A stretch of 64,000 nt of DNA from Corynebacterium uterequi (GTDB lineage: Bacteria > Actinomycetota > Actinomycetes > Mycobacteriales > Mycobacteriaceae), in NCBI RefSeq assembly GCF_001021065.1, contig NZ_CP011546.1, positions 1,736,001-1,800,000 on the forward strand, read 5' to 3'. The stretch's first letter is position 1, and each line of letters starts with the position of its first letter. Of the stretch, positions 47,545 through 56,125 are shown in pieces. The position numbers were made by a program, and so were the translations under genes. The notes under the pieces were generated by a model. It ran no database searches and was not told where the DNA came from. It saw only the letters and a program-made list of their open reading frames with translations.

Positions 47545-48894
47545 TTAGGCCTCGGCCTCGTCGGTCTTGTCTTCCTCATCCTCACCGAAGAACTCGGACG
47601 GATCGATGGAGTTGCCGTCCTCATCCTTGACGGTGACGCGGCAGATCGCGGCGGCGAGGGCCTTGCCGCGGCGGACGTCGGCGAAGAGGTTACCGAGCTG
47701 ACCAGCCTGCTGCAGCTGCTGGACGAACTGGTTCGGGTCCATGCCGTAGGAGCTGGCGGTGAACAGGATCTGATCCGACAGCTCCTGCTGGGTGACCTGC
47801 GGGTTCTCCTGGTCGGCCACGGCGTCGAGGAAGAGCTGAGTGCGCACGGACTCCTCGGCCTGCTGACGGGTCTGGGCGTCGAACTCCTCGCGGGTGGTGC
47901 CCTGGGCTTCCAGGATCTTGGCGAAGACGGTCTCATCGTGGGCGAGCTGACCCATGAGGGCGTGCAGCTGCTGGTGGGCCTGCTCCTCCACCACGGACTC
48001 CGGCAGGGAGAACTCGGTGGCCTCGAGGGCCTTCTTGAGCACCTCGTCGCGAATGGCGGTGGCCTGGGTGGTCTTGGCGGCCTCGGCGAGCTTCTCGCGG
48101 GTGGAGTTGCGCAGCTCCTCGATGCTGTCGAACTCGCTGGCCTCCTGGGCGAACTCATCGGTGAGTTCGGGAAGGACCCGCTCCTTTACCTGGTGGACGT
48201 GGACCTTCACGTTCATGACCGGGTCATCCTCAGCCGGCCCTTGATGGGACTCGAACTGGGCATCGTCGCCGGCCTTGAGACCGATGAGGGCCTCATCCAG
48301 GCCCGGAACCATGTCGTCGGTGCCCACCGTGTAGGACAGGCCTTCGGCGGTGGCGTAGTCGATGACCTCGCCGTCCTCTTCGCCTTCGATATCGATGATG
48401 GCGACGTCGCCGTCGGCCAGCTCACGATCGGTGTCCTTGAGCTCCGCGAAGCGGCGCTGCAGGTCCTCAAGGTCGGCGTCGACCGCGGCGTCTTCGATCT
48501 TGATGGCCGGGACGGTGACCTCGAAGGTGGAGAAGTCCGGGACCTCGATCTCCGGGCGGACGTCCACCTCGGCCTCGAACTCGACGAACTCCTTGTCTTC
48601 GATCTTCTTAATATCGACCTGCGGCTGGCCGATGACCTTCAGCTCGTTTTCCTCGCAGGCCTGCTGATACTTCACGGGCAGCATATCGTTAATGACCTGC
48701 TCGAGGATCGGACCACGGCCAAAGCGCGCGTCGATCAGCTGCCGCGGGGCCTTGCCCTTGCGGAAGCCCGGGATGCTCACCTGCGAGGCGATCGCATGGT
48801 ACGCGTTGTCGATCTCAGTGCTGAGTTCGTCAAAGGGAACAACAACGTTCAGCTTGACGCGGGTGTCGCTGAGCTTCTCGACGGAAGTCTTCAC
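47545..48894 (-). CDS. tig: Trigger factor
   Basis: Ribosome-bound chaperone and peptidyl-prolyl isomerase of 449 residues. The ribosome-binding [12 protein letters not shown] loop lies near residues 44-55. An FKBP-type domain is at about 160-245, and a C-terminal helical arm follows with an acidic end ([14 protein letters not shown]). The GTG at 48894 begins [17 protein letters not shown], the conserved family start. It lies just upstream of clpP1-clpP2, the common bacterial order. Confidence 0.97.
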   Translation of the reverse strand: MKTSVEKLSDTRVKLNVVVPFDELSTEIDNAYHAIASQVSIPGFRKGKAPRQLIDARFGRGPILEQVINDMLPVKYQQACEENELKVIGQPQVDIKKIEDKEFVEFEAEVDVRPEIEVPDFSTFEVTVPAIKIEDAAVDADLEDLQRRFAELKDTDRELADGDVAIIDIEGEEDGEVIDYATAEGLSYTVGTDDMVPGLDEALIGLKAGDDAQFESHQGPAEDDPVMNVKVHVHQVKERVLPELTDEFAQEASEFDSIEELRNSTREKLAEAAKTTQATAIRDEVLKKALEATEFSLPESVVEEQAHQQLHALMGQLAHDETVFAKILEAQGTTREEFDAQTRQQAEESVRTQLFLDAVADQENPQVTQQELSDQILFTASSYGMDPNQFVQQLQQAGQLGNLFADVRRGKALAAAICRVTVKDEDGNSIDPSEFFGEDEEDKTDEAEA

Positions 48895-48975
48895 GCTTTA
48901 GTCTCCTGTGTCATCAAAGTCTGTGTCAGTAATTATTGTGAGTGCTGGTACCCGGCTTACCCGGGTACCGCCACG

Positions 48976-49049
48976 TCGGGGCGACAGGATTTGAACCTGC
49001 GACCCCCTGCTCCCAAAGCAGGTGCGCTACCAAGCTGCGCCACGCCCCG
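48976..49049 (-). tRNA. tRNA-Pro (anticodon TGG)
   Basis: A 74-nt cloverleaf on the minus strand. The acceptor stem is CGGGGCG/CGCCCCG. The anticodon stem CCTGC/GCAGG encloses loop TTTGGGA, giving anticodon TGG. The T arm contains GGTTCAAATCC. No CCA is encoded after the discriminator A. It lies between hmuV and tig, about 80 bp upstream of the tig start. Confidence 0.95.
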
Positions 49050-49183
49050 TGTGAATTTCTCTGGACGAATCCAACGCCATGCAGTCTAGCCGGACGCGTT
49101 CATAGCCGGCGGCATCGGGGGCGGTTATTCCGCTCCCCGGTCGACGCCGACCCGGCGCGCGACGCGCCCGAGCCTAGAAGCAG

Positions 49184-49969
49184 CTAGGCAGCGTCGGTGG
49201 GAAGTACCAGGCACGTACCGCGGGTGGGATGCTTGGTGACGATGACCGCCTGGCGATAGACCTCACTGACGCGCTGCGAGGTCAGCACGTCGTCCGGCCG
49301 ACCGTCGGCGACGAGGCGCCCGGCAGCCATCATGACGATGCGGTCCGCGTAGGCCGCAGCCAGGTTAAGGTCGTGAACCACCACGATGACGGTGGCGCCA
49401 GCGTCGCGCAGTGCCCGAGCCTGCCCCATAACCAGCTCCTGGTGGCGCAGGTCCAACGCCGCGGTGGGTTCATCCAAGAAGACGACGGGCGTGGTTTGGG
49501 CCAGGACACGAGCGAAGGCTACGCGAGCCATTTCACCGCCGGAGAGGGTTTGAACGTCGCGTCGCCGAAACGCCACCATCTCGGCGGCGGTGAGGGCGTC
49601 GTTGATGATGACCTTGTCCTCATCGGGTGAGGTGGTATGCGCGAGCCGTGCCAGTTCGACGACTTCCTCGACCGCGTAGCTGAAGCGGACGATGTGGTCC
49701 TGCGGAAGCACTGCTCGACGCGTCGCGAGCTCTTTTGCCTTATACGAGCGGACGTCACGGCCATCGAGGGTGACCTCGCCGCTAGTAGCCGGCTGGTCTC
49801 CTGACAAGACGCTGAAGAGCGTTGACTTGCCAGCACCGTTGGGACCGACGAGGGCAGTCATCTCGCCGGGGCGGAATTCGACATTCATACCGGCGATGAT
49901 GGTGCGGCCGCCGAGTACGACGTCGACGTCGCGGGCGCTGAGCACCGTCTGGTTGTTGGGCGGGGTCAT
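49184..49969 (-). CDS. hmuV: Haem ABC importer ATPase
   Basis: A 261-residue ATPase of the siderophore/haem class. It shows Walker A GPNGAGKST near 40-48, Q-loop AVLPQDHIVRF, signature LSGGEMARVAFARVLA, Walker B VVFLDEPTAALD and the H-loop in VVVHDLN. The ATG at 49969 overlaps the permease stop (ATGA); the open frame upstream is a shadow of hmuU. It powers import of haem delivered by HmuT. Confidence 0.93.
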   Translation of the reverse strand: MTPPNNQTVLSARDVDVVLGGRTIIAGMNVEFRPGEMTALVGPNGAGKSTLFSVLSGDQPATSGEVTLDGRDVRSYKAKELATRRAVLPQDHIVRFSYAVEEVVELARLAHTTSPDEDKVIINDALTAAEMVAFRRRDVQTLSGGEMARVAFARVLAQTTPVVFLDEPTAALDLRHQELVMGQARALRDAGATVIVVVHDLNLAAAYADRIVMMAAGRLVADGRPDDVLTSQRVSEVYRQAVIVTKHPTRGTCLVLPTDAA

Positions 49970-51075
49970 GAACGTGCCTTTCCGCTGCGGTACAGCAGCC
50001 AGAGGAAGAACGGGCCGCCAACCATGCCGGTGAACAGGCCGATGGGAACCTCCGAGGGAGGATTCGCTATTCGAGCGCCGATGTCGGCGGCGACGAGCAT
50101 GAAGGCGCCGCCGACGAGGCTGATCGGCAGGAGCCACCGGTGCCCCGGGCCCACCACGGTGCGGACGATGTGCGGAACCACGAGGCCGACGAAACCAATG
50201 GATCCCGATGCCGCGACGGCGGCGGCCACAACCACGGCGGTGGACACCACGAGCAGGATGCGTGTCCGCCCGATATTGAGGCCGACGTGGTGAGCCTGCT
50301 TCTCGCCGAGTGAGAGCACGTCGAGCGCTTTGGCCAGGCTGAGCATGATTGCCGTTCCGACGACGAAGAAGGGAAGAGACACCGCGACGGTCTCCCAGCT
50401 GGCGCGGTTGAGCGAACCCATGGACCAGAACACGGCCGTTTCCAGCTCCGTGGAGTCCGCGAGGTAGGTAAAGAAGCCATTGATCGAGCCGGTGATGGCG
50501 GTGATCGCGATGCCCACCAGCAACAGCTGAGCCGTTCCGCACCTACTACCGGGGCGGGCCAGCACGTAGATCAGAGCCGTTGTTCCCGTGCCAAAGAAGA
50601 AGCTCATCAAGGGGACGGTCCAGGTGCCAAAGGTGGTCAGCCCGAGCACGATGGCCATGATGGCACCAAGCGACGCGCCGGAGGACACGCCAACGATGCC
50701 GGGATCGGCAAGCGGGTTTCCGAACAACCCCTGCAAAGCGGCGCCGGCGACGGCCAGTGATGCTCCTACGATCGCCGCCTGGAGGACGCGAGGGATGCGC
50801 AGTTCCCACACCACGTGCACGTGAGTGGCTGCCACGGTATCCGGGTGGACGACCGCGGCTAGCACCTCCGCCGGGGATAGCCGAAGAGGGCCGAGCCCGA
50901 TGGCGAGGACCATGAGGACGGTGAGCACGACCGTGAGCACCGTAAAGACCACCTGACCAGGCGGGCGGGAGACGGTGAACCGGCGATCATTGTCCGTGGT
51001 GGTCCGGGCGTCGTCGACGCCTGATGATGGCGGGGCGGGGGGTTGGTTGGGGGTGGAGGTGGCGACTGTACTCAC
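49966..51075 (-). CDS. hmuU: Haem ABC importer permease
   Basis: A 369-residue FecCD-type permease with about ten hydrophobic segments after a Pro/Ser/Thr-rich N-terminal stretch. ALQGLFGNPLADPGIVGVSSGASLGA near 115-140 and the later GSIGFVGLVVPHIVRTVVGPGHR are family signatures. The GTG start at 51075 is 58 bp after hmuT. HmuU dimerises and couples to HmuV. Confidence 0.93.
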   Translation of the reverse strand: MSTVATSTPNQPPAPPSSGVDDARTTTDNDRRFTVSRPPGQVVFTVLTVVLTVLMVLAIGLGPLRLSPAEVLAAVVHPDTVAATHVHVVWELRIPRVLQAAIVGASLAVAGAALQGLFGNPLADPGIVGVSSGASLGAIMAIVLGLTTFGTWTVPLMSFFFGTGTTALIYVLARPGSRCGTAQLLLVGIAITAITGSINGFFTYLADSTELETAVFWSMGSLNRASWETVAVSLPFFVVGTAIMLSLAKALDVLSLGEKQAHHVGLNIGRTRILLVVSTAVVVAAAVAASGSIGFVGLVVPHIVRTVVGPGHRWLLPISLVGGAFMLVAADIGARIANPPSEVPIGLFTGMVGGPFFLWLLYRSGKARS

Positions 51076-51133
51076 GAGGGTCCTAGGAGGTGGTTTAAGG
51101 GGTGCTGCTCACTACAAGGTGCGCTCGACGGTG

Positions 51134-52117
51134 TTAGAACGCGTCCGGGTACATGGTTTCTGCCAGGGCCGCGGCACCGTCGACGGCACTGAGCCCGCCG
51201 ATGCGGATGGCGCTATTGGGCAGCACGAGCAGCGACTTAGAGGCAGCAGCCGGGGTGGCAGCCAGACCAGGAACCTTCTCCCAGATGCCTTCCTCGCCAC
51301 CGAGGCCTTCCAGTTCCGTGTCGGCAACGACGATGAGGTCCGGCTGAGCGGCGGCGACGCCTTCCGGGGTCAGCGCCGAGAAGCGCTTGATGCCGGCTTC
51401 GGCACCGGCGTTGATGCCGCCGGCGGCCTTAATAATGAAGTCAGCCGGGGTCTGGGTGCCGCCGCCGGAGATGTTGCCGCCGGCGCCGCTCGTAGAGACC
51501 ACGAGGACGCGCTGGCGATCTGCTTCGGGGACGTCGGCAACGGCCGCGGAGATGCGATCGAAGCTGGCGCGGATGTCCTTAGCCATCGCCTCACCATCGG
51601 ACTTCACGCCGAAGACGGTGGCGACATTGGCGACGATGTCGGCGGGGTGCTGGTCCCGGTCAATGAGGGTGGCGGGGATACCGGCAGCTTGCAGGCCCTT
51701 GACGATCTCCTCGTGACGACGGTTGGTCGCCACCACCAAGTCCGGGTTGAGCGCGATGACGCCCTCAACGGTCAACGATCCCTTTCCGGCGGTATTCACA
51801 CCCTCAGCCTTGGGCGCCAGCTCCGGCACGTCGGAGGACTTGGGAATGAAGGCGATGCGATCCGCCACGCCGAGGGCATCGGCGATCTCGATGACCGAGT
51901 CTTCCAGGGCGAAGATCTTCTGGGGATTATCGACGGTGATCTCCGCTCCGTCGTCACCGGTGAACGTGATCGGTTCCGCGGCGGCGTTGGTCGCTTCGGC
52001 GGAGCTGCTGGCGCCGGAGGTGGTGTTCTCGGAATCAGACGTGGCCGGGTTGCAGGCGGTGAGCAGTGCGACGCAGGCCAGGGTGGCGATGGCGGTGACA
52101 CGGCGGCGGTGGATCAT
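51134..52117 (-). CDS. hmuT: Haem-binding lipoprotein
   Basis: A 327-residue FecB-type lipoprotein with lipobox LLTAC (Cys22) and a Ser/Thr/Ala linker. In the fold, VIALNPDLVVATNRRHEE is typical of the helical-backbone binding proteins, and DLIVVADTELEGLGGEEG matches corynebacterial HmuT. In the known systems HmuT takes haem from HtaA and hands it to HmuU. No htaA gene is adjacent here, so the donor is encoded elsewhere or absent. A DtxR box precedes the gene. Confidence 0.9.
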   Translation of the reverse strand: MIHRRRVTAIATLACVALLTACNPATSDSENTTSGASSSAEATNAAAEPITFTGDDGAEITVDNPQKIFALEDSVIEIADALGVADRIAFIPKSSDVPELAPKAEGVNTAGKGSLTVEGVIALNPDLVVATNRRHEEIVKGLQAAGIPATLIDRDQHPADIVANVATVFGVKSDGEAMAKDIRASFDRISAAVADVPEADRQRVLVVSTSGAGGNISGGGTQTPADFIIKAAGGINAGAEAGIKRFSALTPEGVAAAQPDLIVVADTELEGLGGEEGIWEKVPGLAATPAAASKSLLVLPNSAIRIGGLSAVDGAAALAETMYPDAF

Positions 52118-52147
52118 GGGATCTCCTTAACGTAGGCGAGGCTTACA

Positions 52148-52166
52148 AAAGGTTAGCCTGTCCTTA
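52148..52166. promoter_or_regulatory. DtxR-type iron box upstream of hmuTUV
   Basis: AAAGGTTAGCCTGTCCTTA matches the 19-bp DtxR consensus TTAGGTTAGCCTAACCTAA at 14 positions, including the core GGTTAGCCT. It is about 30 bp upstream of the hmuT start, a repressing position. The operon should be switched on by iron limitation. Confidence 0.85.
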
Positions 52167-52273
52167 AATTAGCGTGGGTGGGGTCAAATCACCAACCTCA
52201 CCACGCGCCGATCCCCCTAGCCCACATCGGCAACAAAAACGCCGCCGATCTTTCGACCGGCGGCGCTGTCACA

Positions 52274-52348
52274 TGGAGGGGATGACGGGAATCGAACCCG
52301 CGTCTTCAGCTTGGAAGGCTGAGGTATTAGCCACTATACGACATCCCC
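52274..52348 (-). tRNA. tRNA-Gly (anticodon TCC)
   Basis: A 75-nt cloverleaf on the minus strand including an encoded CCA. The acceptor stem is GGGGATG/CATCCCC with discriminator T. The anticodon stem TCAGC/GCTGA holds loop CTTCCAA, anticodon TCC. The T arm contains GGTTCGAATCC. It lies upstream of hmuT, so hmuTUV is enclosed between two tRNA genes. Confidence 0.95.
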
Positions 52349-52500
52349 AGAGCCTGCTTCGAGGCACTGACGTTGAGCGTACCCGAAACCCGCCAGGGCG
52401 CCCAAACCACGAAGCACACGGCGGGTATCACCGGTTTGGGTACGATGTTTTCCAAGAAACCCCTAACCGACCTCGGTCGAGAAAGCAGACACGTCCTGTC

Positions 52501-53343
52501 ATGGGAGCACTTCTCCTCATCCTCGTTGTGGTCGTCGCCGCGGTGGTCGTCGCCGTCGGCGTGTCCCAGTCCAACAAGAAGAAAGCGGCCGTGCTGGAGC
52601 AACAGCGCGCCCACGACGCGCAGGTCGACGCCGAGCGCTGGACCCAACGCCTCGGCAGCCAGGTATTGAGCATCTCCGGAACCGACGTCGCCTCCACCCA
52701 GGCCATGGCCGACGCTTCCGAGCGTTTCACCGCCGCAAACGGCGCTCTCTCCACAGCCCGCACCACCAAGGAATTCCTGGCGGCCCGCGAGTCGGCCCTC
52801 GAGGGCCTTCATTATGTCAATGCCGCCCGTGAAATCATGGGCATGCCCGCCGGTCCCGCCCTCCCCGAGCTGGAAGGTCAACGCCGTGCCGGCAAGGTGA
52901 CCGAACAACGCACTATCGAGCACGACGGGCAGACCATCACCGCCTCCCCGCACGCCACCAACGCCGCGCCTCACTACTATCCCGGCGGTACCGTTGCGGG
53001 CCGGCCGGTCCCCGCCGGGTGGTATTCCTCCCCGTGGTGGGCCGACGCTTTGTCCACCGGCTTGTGGTCGGTGACCTCAATGATGCTGTTCTCCTCTATG
53101 TTCTCTGGCATGTCCGGCGTGCCCAGTGCCGAGGCATTCGAGGCTGGTTACGCGGAGGGCCTGGCCGACGCCGGTCAGGACGCCGACGCCGTCGATGCTG
53201 CCGACACTGATTCGGGTGACGCGGGTGACGCTGGTGACGCGGGCATGGACAGCGGGGACGGCGACGGCGGCGGGTTCTTCGACGGCCTCTTCGGTGGAGA
53301 TGGTGGCGACGGCGGCGGGTTCGACTTCGATTTCGACTTCTAA
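52501..53343 (+). CDS. Membrane-anchored protein with Asp/Gly-rich tail (unknown)
   Basis: A 280-residue protein with one N-terminal transmembrane helix (about 4-22; LLLILVVVVAAVVVAVGV). A coiled-coil-like region with repeated Ala/Glu/Arg runs to about 130, followed by a Pro/Trp-rich part (GWYSSPWWADAL). The tail from about 220 is nearly all Asp, Gly and Ala and ends FDFDFDF. The acidic tail could bind calcium or act as a sorting signal. The ATG at 52501 follows a GTC-rich stretch; the frame upstream overlaps tRNA-Gly and is not coding. No function recognised. Confidence 0.72.
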   Translation: MGALLLILVVVVAAVVVAVGVSQSNKKKAAVLEQQRAHDAQVDAERWTQRLGSQVLSISGTDVASTQAMADASERFTAANGALSTARTTKEFLAARESALEGLHYVNAAREIMGMPAGPALPELEGQRRAGKVTEQRTIEHDGQTITASPHATNAAPHYYPGGTVAGRPVPAGWYSSPWWADALSTGLWSVTSMMLFSSMFSGMSGVPSAEAFEAGYAEGLADAGQDADAVDAADTDSGDAGDAGDAGMDSGDGDGGGFFDGLFGGDGGDGGGFDFDFDF

Positions 53344-53400
53344 ATAAATTCTCACCCTCGCTTCATCACCTCTTCATCCAGGGCGCACACACTGGAAATC

Positions 53401-53898
53401 ATGAAACGAGTGACGGAGCGCATCACGGCGGTGTGGCTGATTGCCGGCTTGTTGCTCGGCACCGTGACGTGCATCTTCTGGGCCGTCCGCACGATCGACG
53501 CCTACGCCCGCGTCGAAGAACGGGTCTCTGAGGTGACATGGCTGGCCCGCCACAGCCCCGGGAAGGACGTCCATAGCGTCGTCGAAGCCTACCTGAGCAG
53601 CCACGTTCCCAATTCGGATGAGCTCCTCGCAGGAATGATCGACGGCGAGGTCATCCATATGACGGGCGCCGGCCTGGAGTACCCGCCCCCGCCCTCGACG
53701 TTGCTTCACGTGGAACGGGTGGCCGTGGTCGCGTCGGATGGTTCCCGCGGTGAGATCCTCGCCGGTGTGGACATGGAGCACCAGGCACAAAAAGATCGCC
53801 TAGCGCTGGCGGCGCTGGCGATCATCGTGGTGTTGGTGGCCGGCACGCTCACATGCGCGCTGGCGGCAGGTGCCGGGACAGGATCCCGGGACGAGTAG
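53401..53898 (+). CDS. Two-TM protein resembling a stand-alone sensor domain
   Basis: A 165-residue protein. TM1 is at about 8-28 (VWLIAGLLLGTVTCIFW). An extracytoplasmic segment of about 95 residues follows, containing SPGKDVHSVVEAYLSSHVPNSDELLAGMI and a Tyr/Pro cluster (LEYPPPPSTLL). TM2 is near 133-155. The layout is like the sensor part of a histidine kinase without HAMP or kinase domains; it ends 10 residues after TM2. No partner kinase is adjacent, the nearest being 6 kb away. SD is weak. Function unknown. Confidence 0.7.
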   Translation: MKRVTERITAVWLIAGLLLGTVTCIFWAVRTIDAYARVEERVSEVTWLARHSPGKDVHSVVEAYLSSHVPNSDELLAGMIDGEVIHMTGAGLEYPPPPSTLLHVERVAVVASDGSRGEILAGVDMEHQAQKDRLALAALAIIVVLVAGTLTCALAAGAGTGSRDE

Positions 53899-53910
53899 GT
53901 CTCGGTCCGC

Positions 53911-54393
53911 TTAAGCCTCAGGCGCGACGGGCGGCTCCGGCGGAACGCCGGTCTCTTCGAAGGCCGAGAGGATGTCGATGCGCCGCTGGTGGCGCTCCTC
54001 CTCCGACCATTCCTGCTCAACGAAAGCATCGACGATGGCCAGCACTTCGTCAATGTCGTGCATCCGGCCACCGATAGCGATGAGCTGGGCGTTGTTGTGC
54101 TCACGGGCCAGGCGGGCAGTATCGACGTTCCAGGCCAGGCCGCACCGAGCGCCCTTGACCTTATTCACAGCAATCTGCTCGCCGTTGCCGGAACCGCCGA
54201 GCACAATGCCCAGCGAGCCCTCGTCGGCAAGGGTCCGCAGAGCGGCGTCGATGCAGACGGCCGGGTAATCGTCGGAGGGATCGTATTCATAAGCTCCGCA
54301 GTCAACGGGCTCGTGGCCTTCACGGTCAAGGTGCTCGATGATGGCATTCTTGGTTTCGAATCCGGCGTGATCCGCCGCAAGGTAAACGCGCAT
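53911..54393 (-). CDS. rpiB: Ribose-5-phosphate isomerase B
   Basis: RpiB interconverts ribose-5-phosphate and ribulose-5-phosphate in the pentose phosphate pathway. About 160 residues; MRVYLAADHAGFETKN at the start and GIVLGGSGNGEQIAVNKVKGARC (loop near 69-91) are diagnostic. The ATG at 54393 is preferred; a GTG two codons upstream is possible. No clear SD distinguishes them. It is divergent from an MHS transporter gene and convergent with the sensor-like gene. Confidence 0.95.
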   Translation of the reverse strand: MRVYLAADHAGFETKNAIIEHLDREGHEPVDCGAYEYDPSDDYPAVCIDAALRTLADEGSLGIVLGGSGNGEQIAVNKVKGARCGLAWNVDTARLAREHNNAQLIAIGGRMHDIDEVLAIVDAFVEQEWSEEERHQRRIDILSAFEETGVPPEPPVAPEA

Positions 54394-54539
54394 GCTCACG
54401 ACTTTACTAGAGCTCAGCGAAGGACATGCCCGATTCCGCTGGTCAACACCCCACTAACGGGGTATCGATCACCGCCTACAATGGCGCGCACACCGTCGCG
54501 GCCTCCCCGCGGCTCCCCAACCCAGGGAAGGACCTCTCC

Positions 54540-55850
54540 GTGTCCCCTGTTCTCACCCGTCGTCACCGCTCCATGGCTATCGCCGCCTTCGGAACCATCG
54601 TTGAGTGGTATGACTTTTCCATCTTCTTCTACGTCGCTACCTCGTTAACCACGGTGTACTTCGGCGGCGACTCCACTAACCTGCTGTTTACCCTCGGCAT
54701 AGCGGCCGTCGGCTTTCTCTTTCGCCCCATCGGGGCCATGGTCTTCGGGCACCTCGGAGACCGGATTGGGCGAAGAAACTCGCTGGTCATCTCTACTTCG
54801 CTCATGGCTTTAGCCATGATCGGCATCGCCGCTGTTCCCGGGGCGGACACCATCGGCGCCTGGGGCGGCGTAGCGGTGATCCTGCTGCGCTGCCTGGCCG
54901 GATTCTCGGTGGGGGCGGAGTACACGGGGATCATGGTCTATCTCATGGAATCAGCCACCGCCCGCAATCGAGGCTTCGCCGCCTCCTTAGCGGTCGTCTC
55001 CTCCGAAGTGGGATCGTTACTCGCTGTCGGCCTCGGAGCGGGGATGTCTCGCTCGTTGTCTCCCGAGCAGATGGATGCGTGGGGATGGCGGGTGCTGTTC
55101 CTCGTCGGCGGACTCATGGCACTGAGCATGATCCCGTTGCGTGGGCAGATGGAGGAGACCCACACCTTCGAACGTTCCCGAAACATCCAGCGACGAACGG
55201 GACGCTCACCACTGGTGGCGGTGCTCACCGAGCATCCGAGATCGGTCCTGCTCGCCTTTCTCATCTCCGCCACCGGGTCGGTGACCTACTTCCTCAACAT
55301 CACCCACGTGCCCACCTACCTGGAGATCACGATGGGGCTGGACAGCGCCGTGTCGCTGTGGCTCGGCACTGTCGCAGCCCTCGCGGCGATCATCGCCACT
55401 CCCCTCGTCGGGCTCGCGGCGGACCGGGTGGGGCGACGGCGACTGTTCGTCCTCATCCTCGCGGTGGTGGTGTTAGGGACGGTTCCCGCCTATCAGGTGC
55501 TCGCGGCCCACGGCTCGACCGTGGCACTCATCGGTGTGACGGCGCTGGCCGTGCCGGCCGCTGCGTGGTCGGCGGTGGCGGCGTCGGCGGTGCCAGAGCA
55601 ATTCACCGCAGTGGGCCGATTCTCCGGCATGGCGATCGGTTATAACGCGGCCACCGCGGTCTTCGGCGGCGGCGCCCCCTTAATCGCCACCTGGCTGCAA
55701 AATGTCAGCGGTTCCCCCCTTGCGCCCGCGCTCTTCGCCACCGTAGTGGCGGTCTGTGCCGGCGGCGCGGCGGTCGTGCTCATGCGAGACATGACCGGCC
55801 GCCCGCTCGTCGAACTAGACGAGGAAACCTCCGCTACTGCTTCGGAGTAG
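54540..55850 (+). CDS. MHS family MFS transporter (second copy in window)
   Basis: A 436-residue transporter with twelve hydrophobic segments. AFGTIVEWYDFSIFFYVATS in helix 1 and GHLGDRIGRRNSLVIS are metabolite:H+ symporter signatures. The GTG at 54540 is chosen because GGAAGGA precedes it and it leads directly into the family start (SPVLTRRHRSMAIA); the ORF opens further upstream without similarity. It converges with a small membrane-protein gene, overlapping by 17 bp. Substrate unknown. Confidence 0.88.
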   Translation: MSPVLTRRHRSMAIAAFGTIVEWYDFSIFFYVATSLTTVYFGGDSTNLLFTLGIAAVGFLFRPIGAMVFGHLGDRIGRRNSLVISTSLMALAMIGIAAVPGADTIGAWGGVAVILLRCLAGFSVGAEYTGIMVYLMESATARNRGFAASLAVVSSEVGSLLAVGLGAGMSRSLSPEQMDAWGWRVLFLVGGLMALSMIPLRGQMEETHTFERSRNIQRRTGRSPLVAVLTEHPRSVLLAFLISATGSVTYFLNITHVPTYLEITMGLDSAVSLWLGTVAALAAIIATPLVGLAADRVGRRRLFVLILAVVVLGTVPAYQVLAAHGSTVALIGVTALAVPAAAWSAVAASAVPEQFTAVGRFSGMAIGYNAATAVFGGGAPLIATWLQNVSGSPLAPALFATVVAVCAGGAAVVLMRDMTGRPLVELDEETSATASE

Positions 55851-56088
55851 AGCTGTGTGAGCGGAACATCGTGTACACCCACCACGCTCCGAGGATCATG
55901 AGGAGGATGGGCAACAGCTTGAAGATGAGCCCCAGGGCGTGGAAGAACGCCCCGACGGCGCCCACGGTGCCAGCGAGCATGGTGACGATGCCCAGGATCA
56001 TAGACAGCGGCTTGTTGTTATTCCAGGAGTAGTAGCTGCCGATGCCGGCCAGCACGGCCACGACGATGGAAGTAGCGGTGATTCCCAT
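55834..56088 (-). CDS. Small three-TM membrane protein
   Basis: An 84-residue protein with about three hydrophobic segments (VVAVLAGIGSYYSW, MILGIVTMLAGTVGAVGAFFHAL and LLPILLMILGAWWVY). The ATG at 56088 is preceded by AAGGAAGGA. It lies 37 bp downstream of the DsbA-like gene and may be co-transcribed with it. No family recognised. Confidence 0.72.
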   Translation of the reverse strand: MGITATSIVVAVLAGIGSYYSWNNNKPLSMILGIVTMLAGTVGAVGAFFHALGLIFKLLPILLMILGAWWVYTMFRSHSSTPKQ

Positions 56089-56125
56089 GATGACGATGTC
56101 CTTCCTTGAGACTTCCGCGTAGATA

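Noticed and set aside
47538..48158. Long antisense and alternate-frame open frames over tig, rne, valS, proA and others
   Set aside because: Pro/Arg/Ser-rich translations typical of shadows in high-GC genes; the real gene in each place is certain.
49154..49168. Hairpin GGCGCG-CGA-CGCGCC after hmuV
   Set aside because: Six-base stem in very GC-rich sequence without U-run; could arise by chance.
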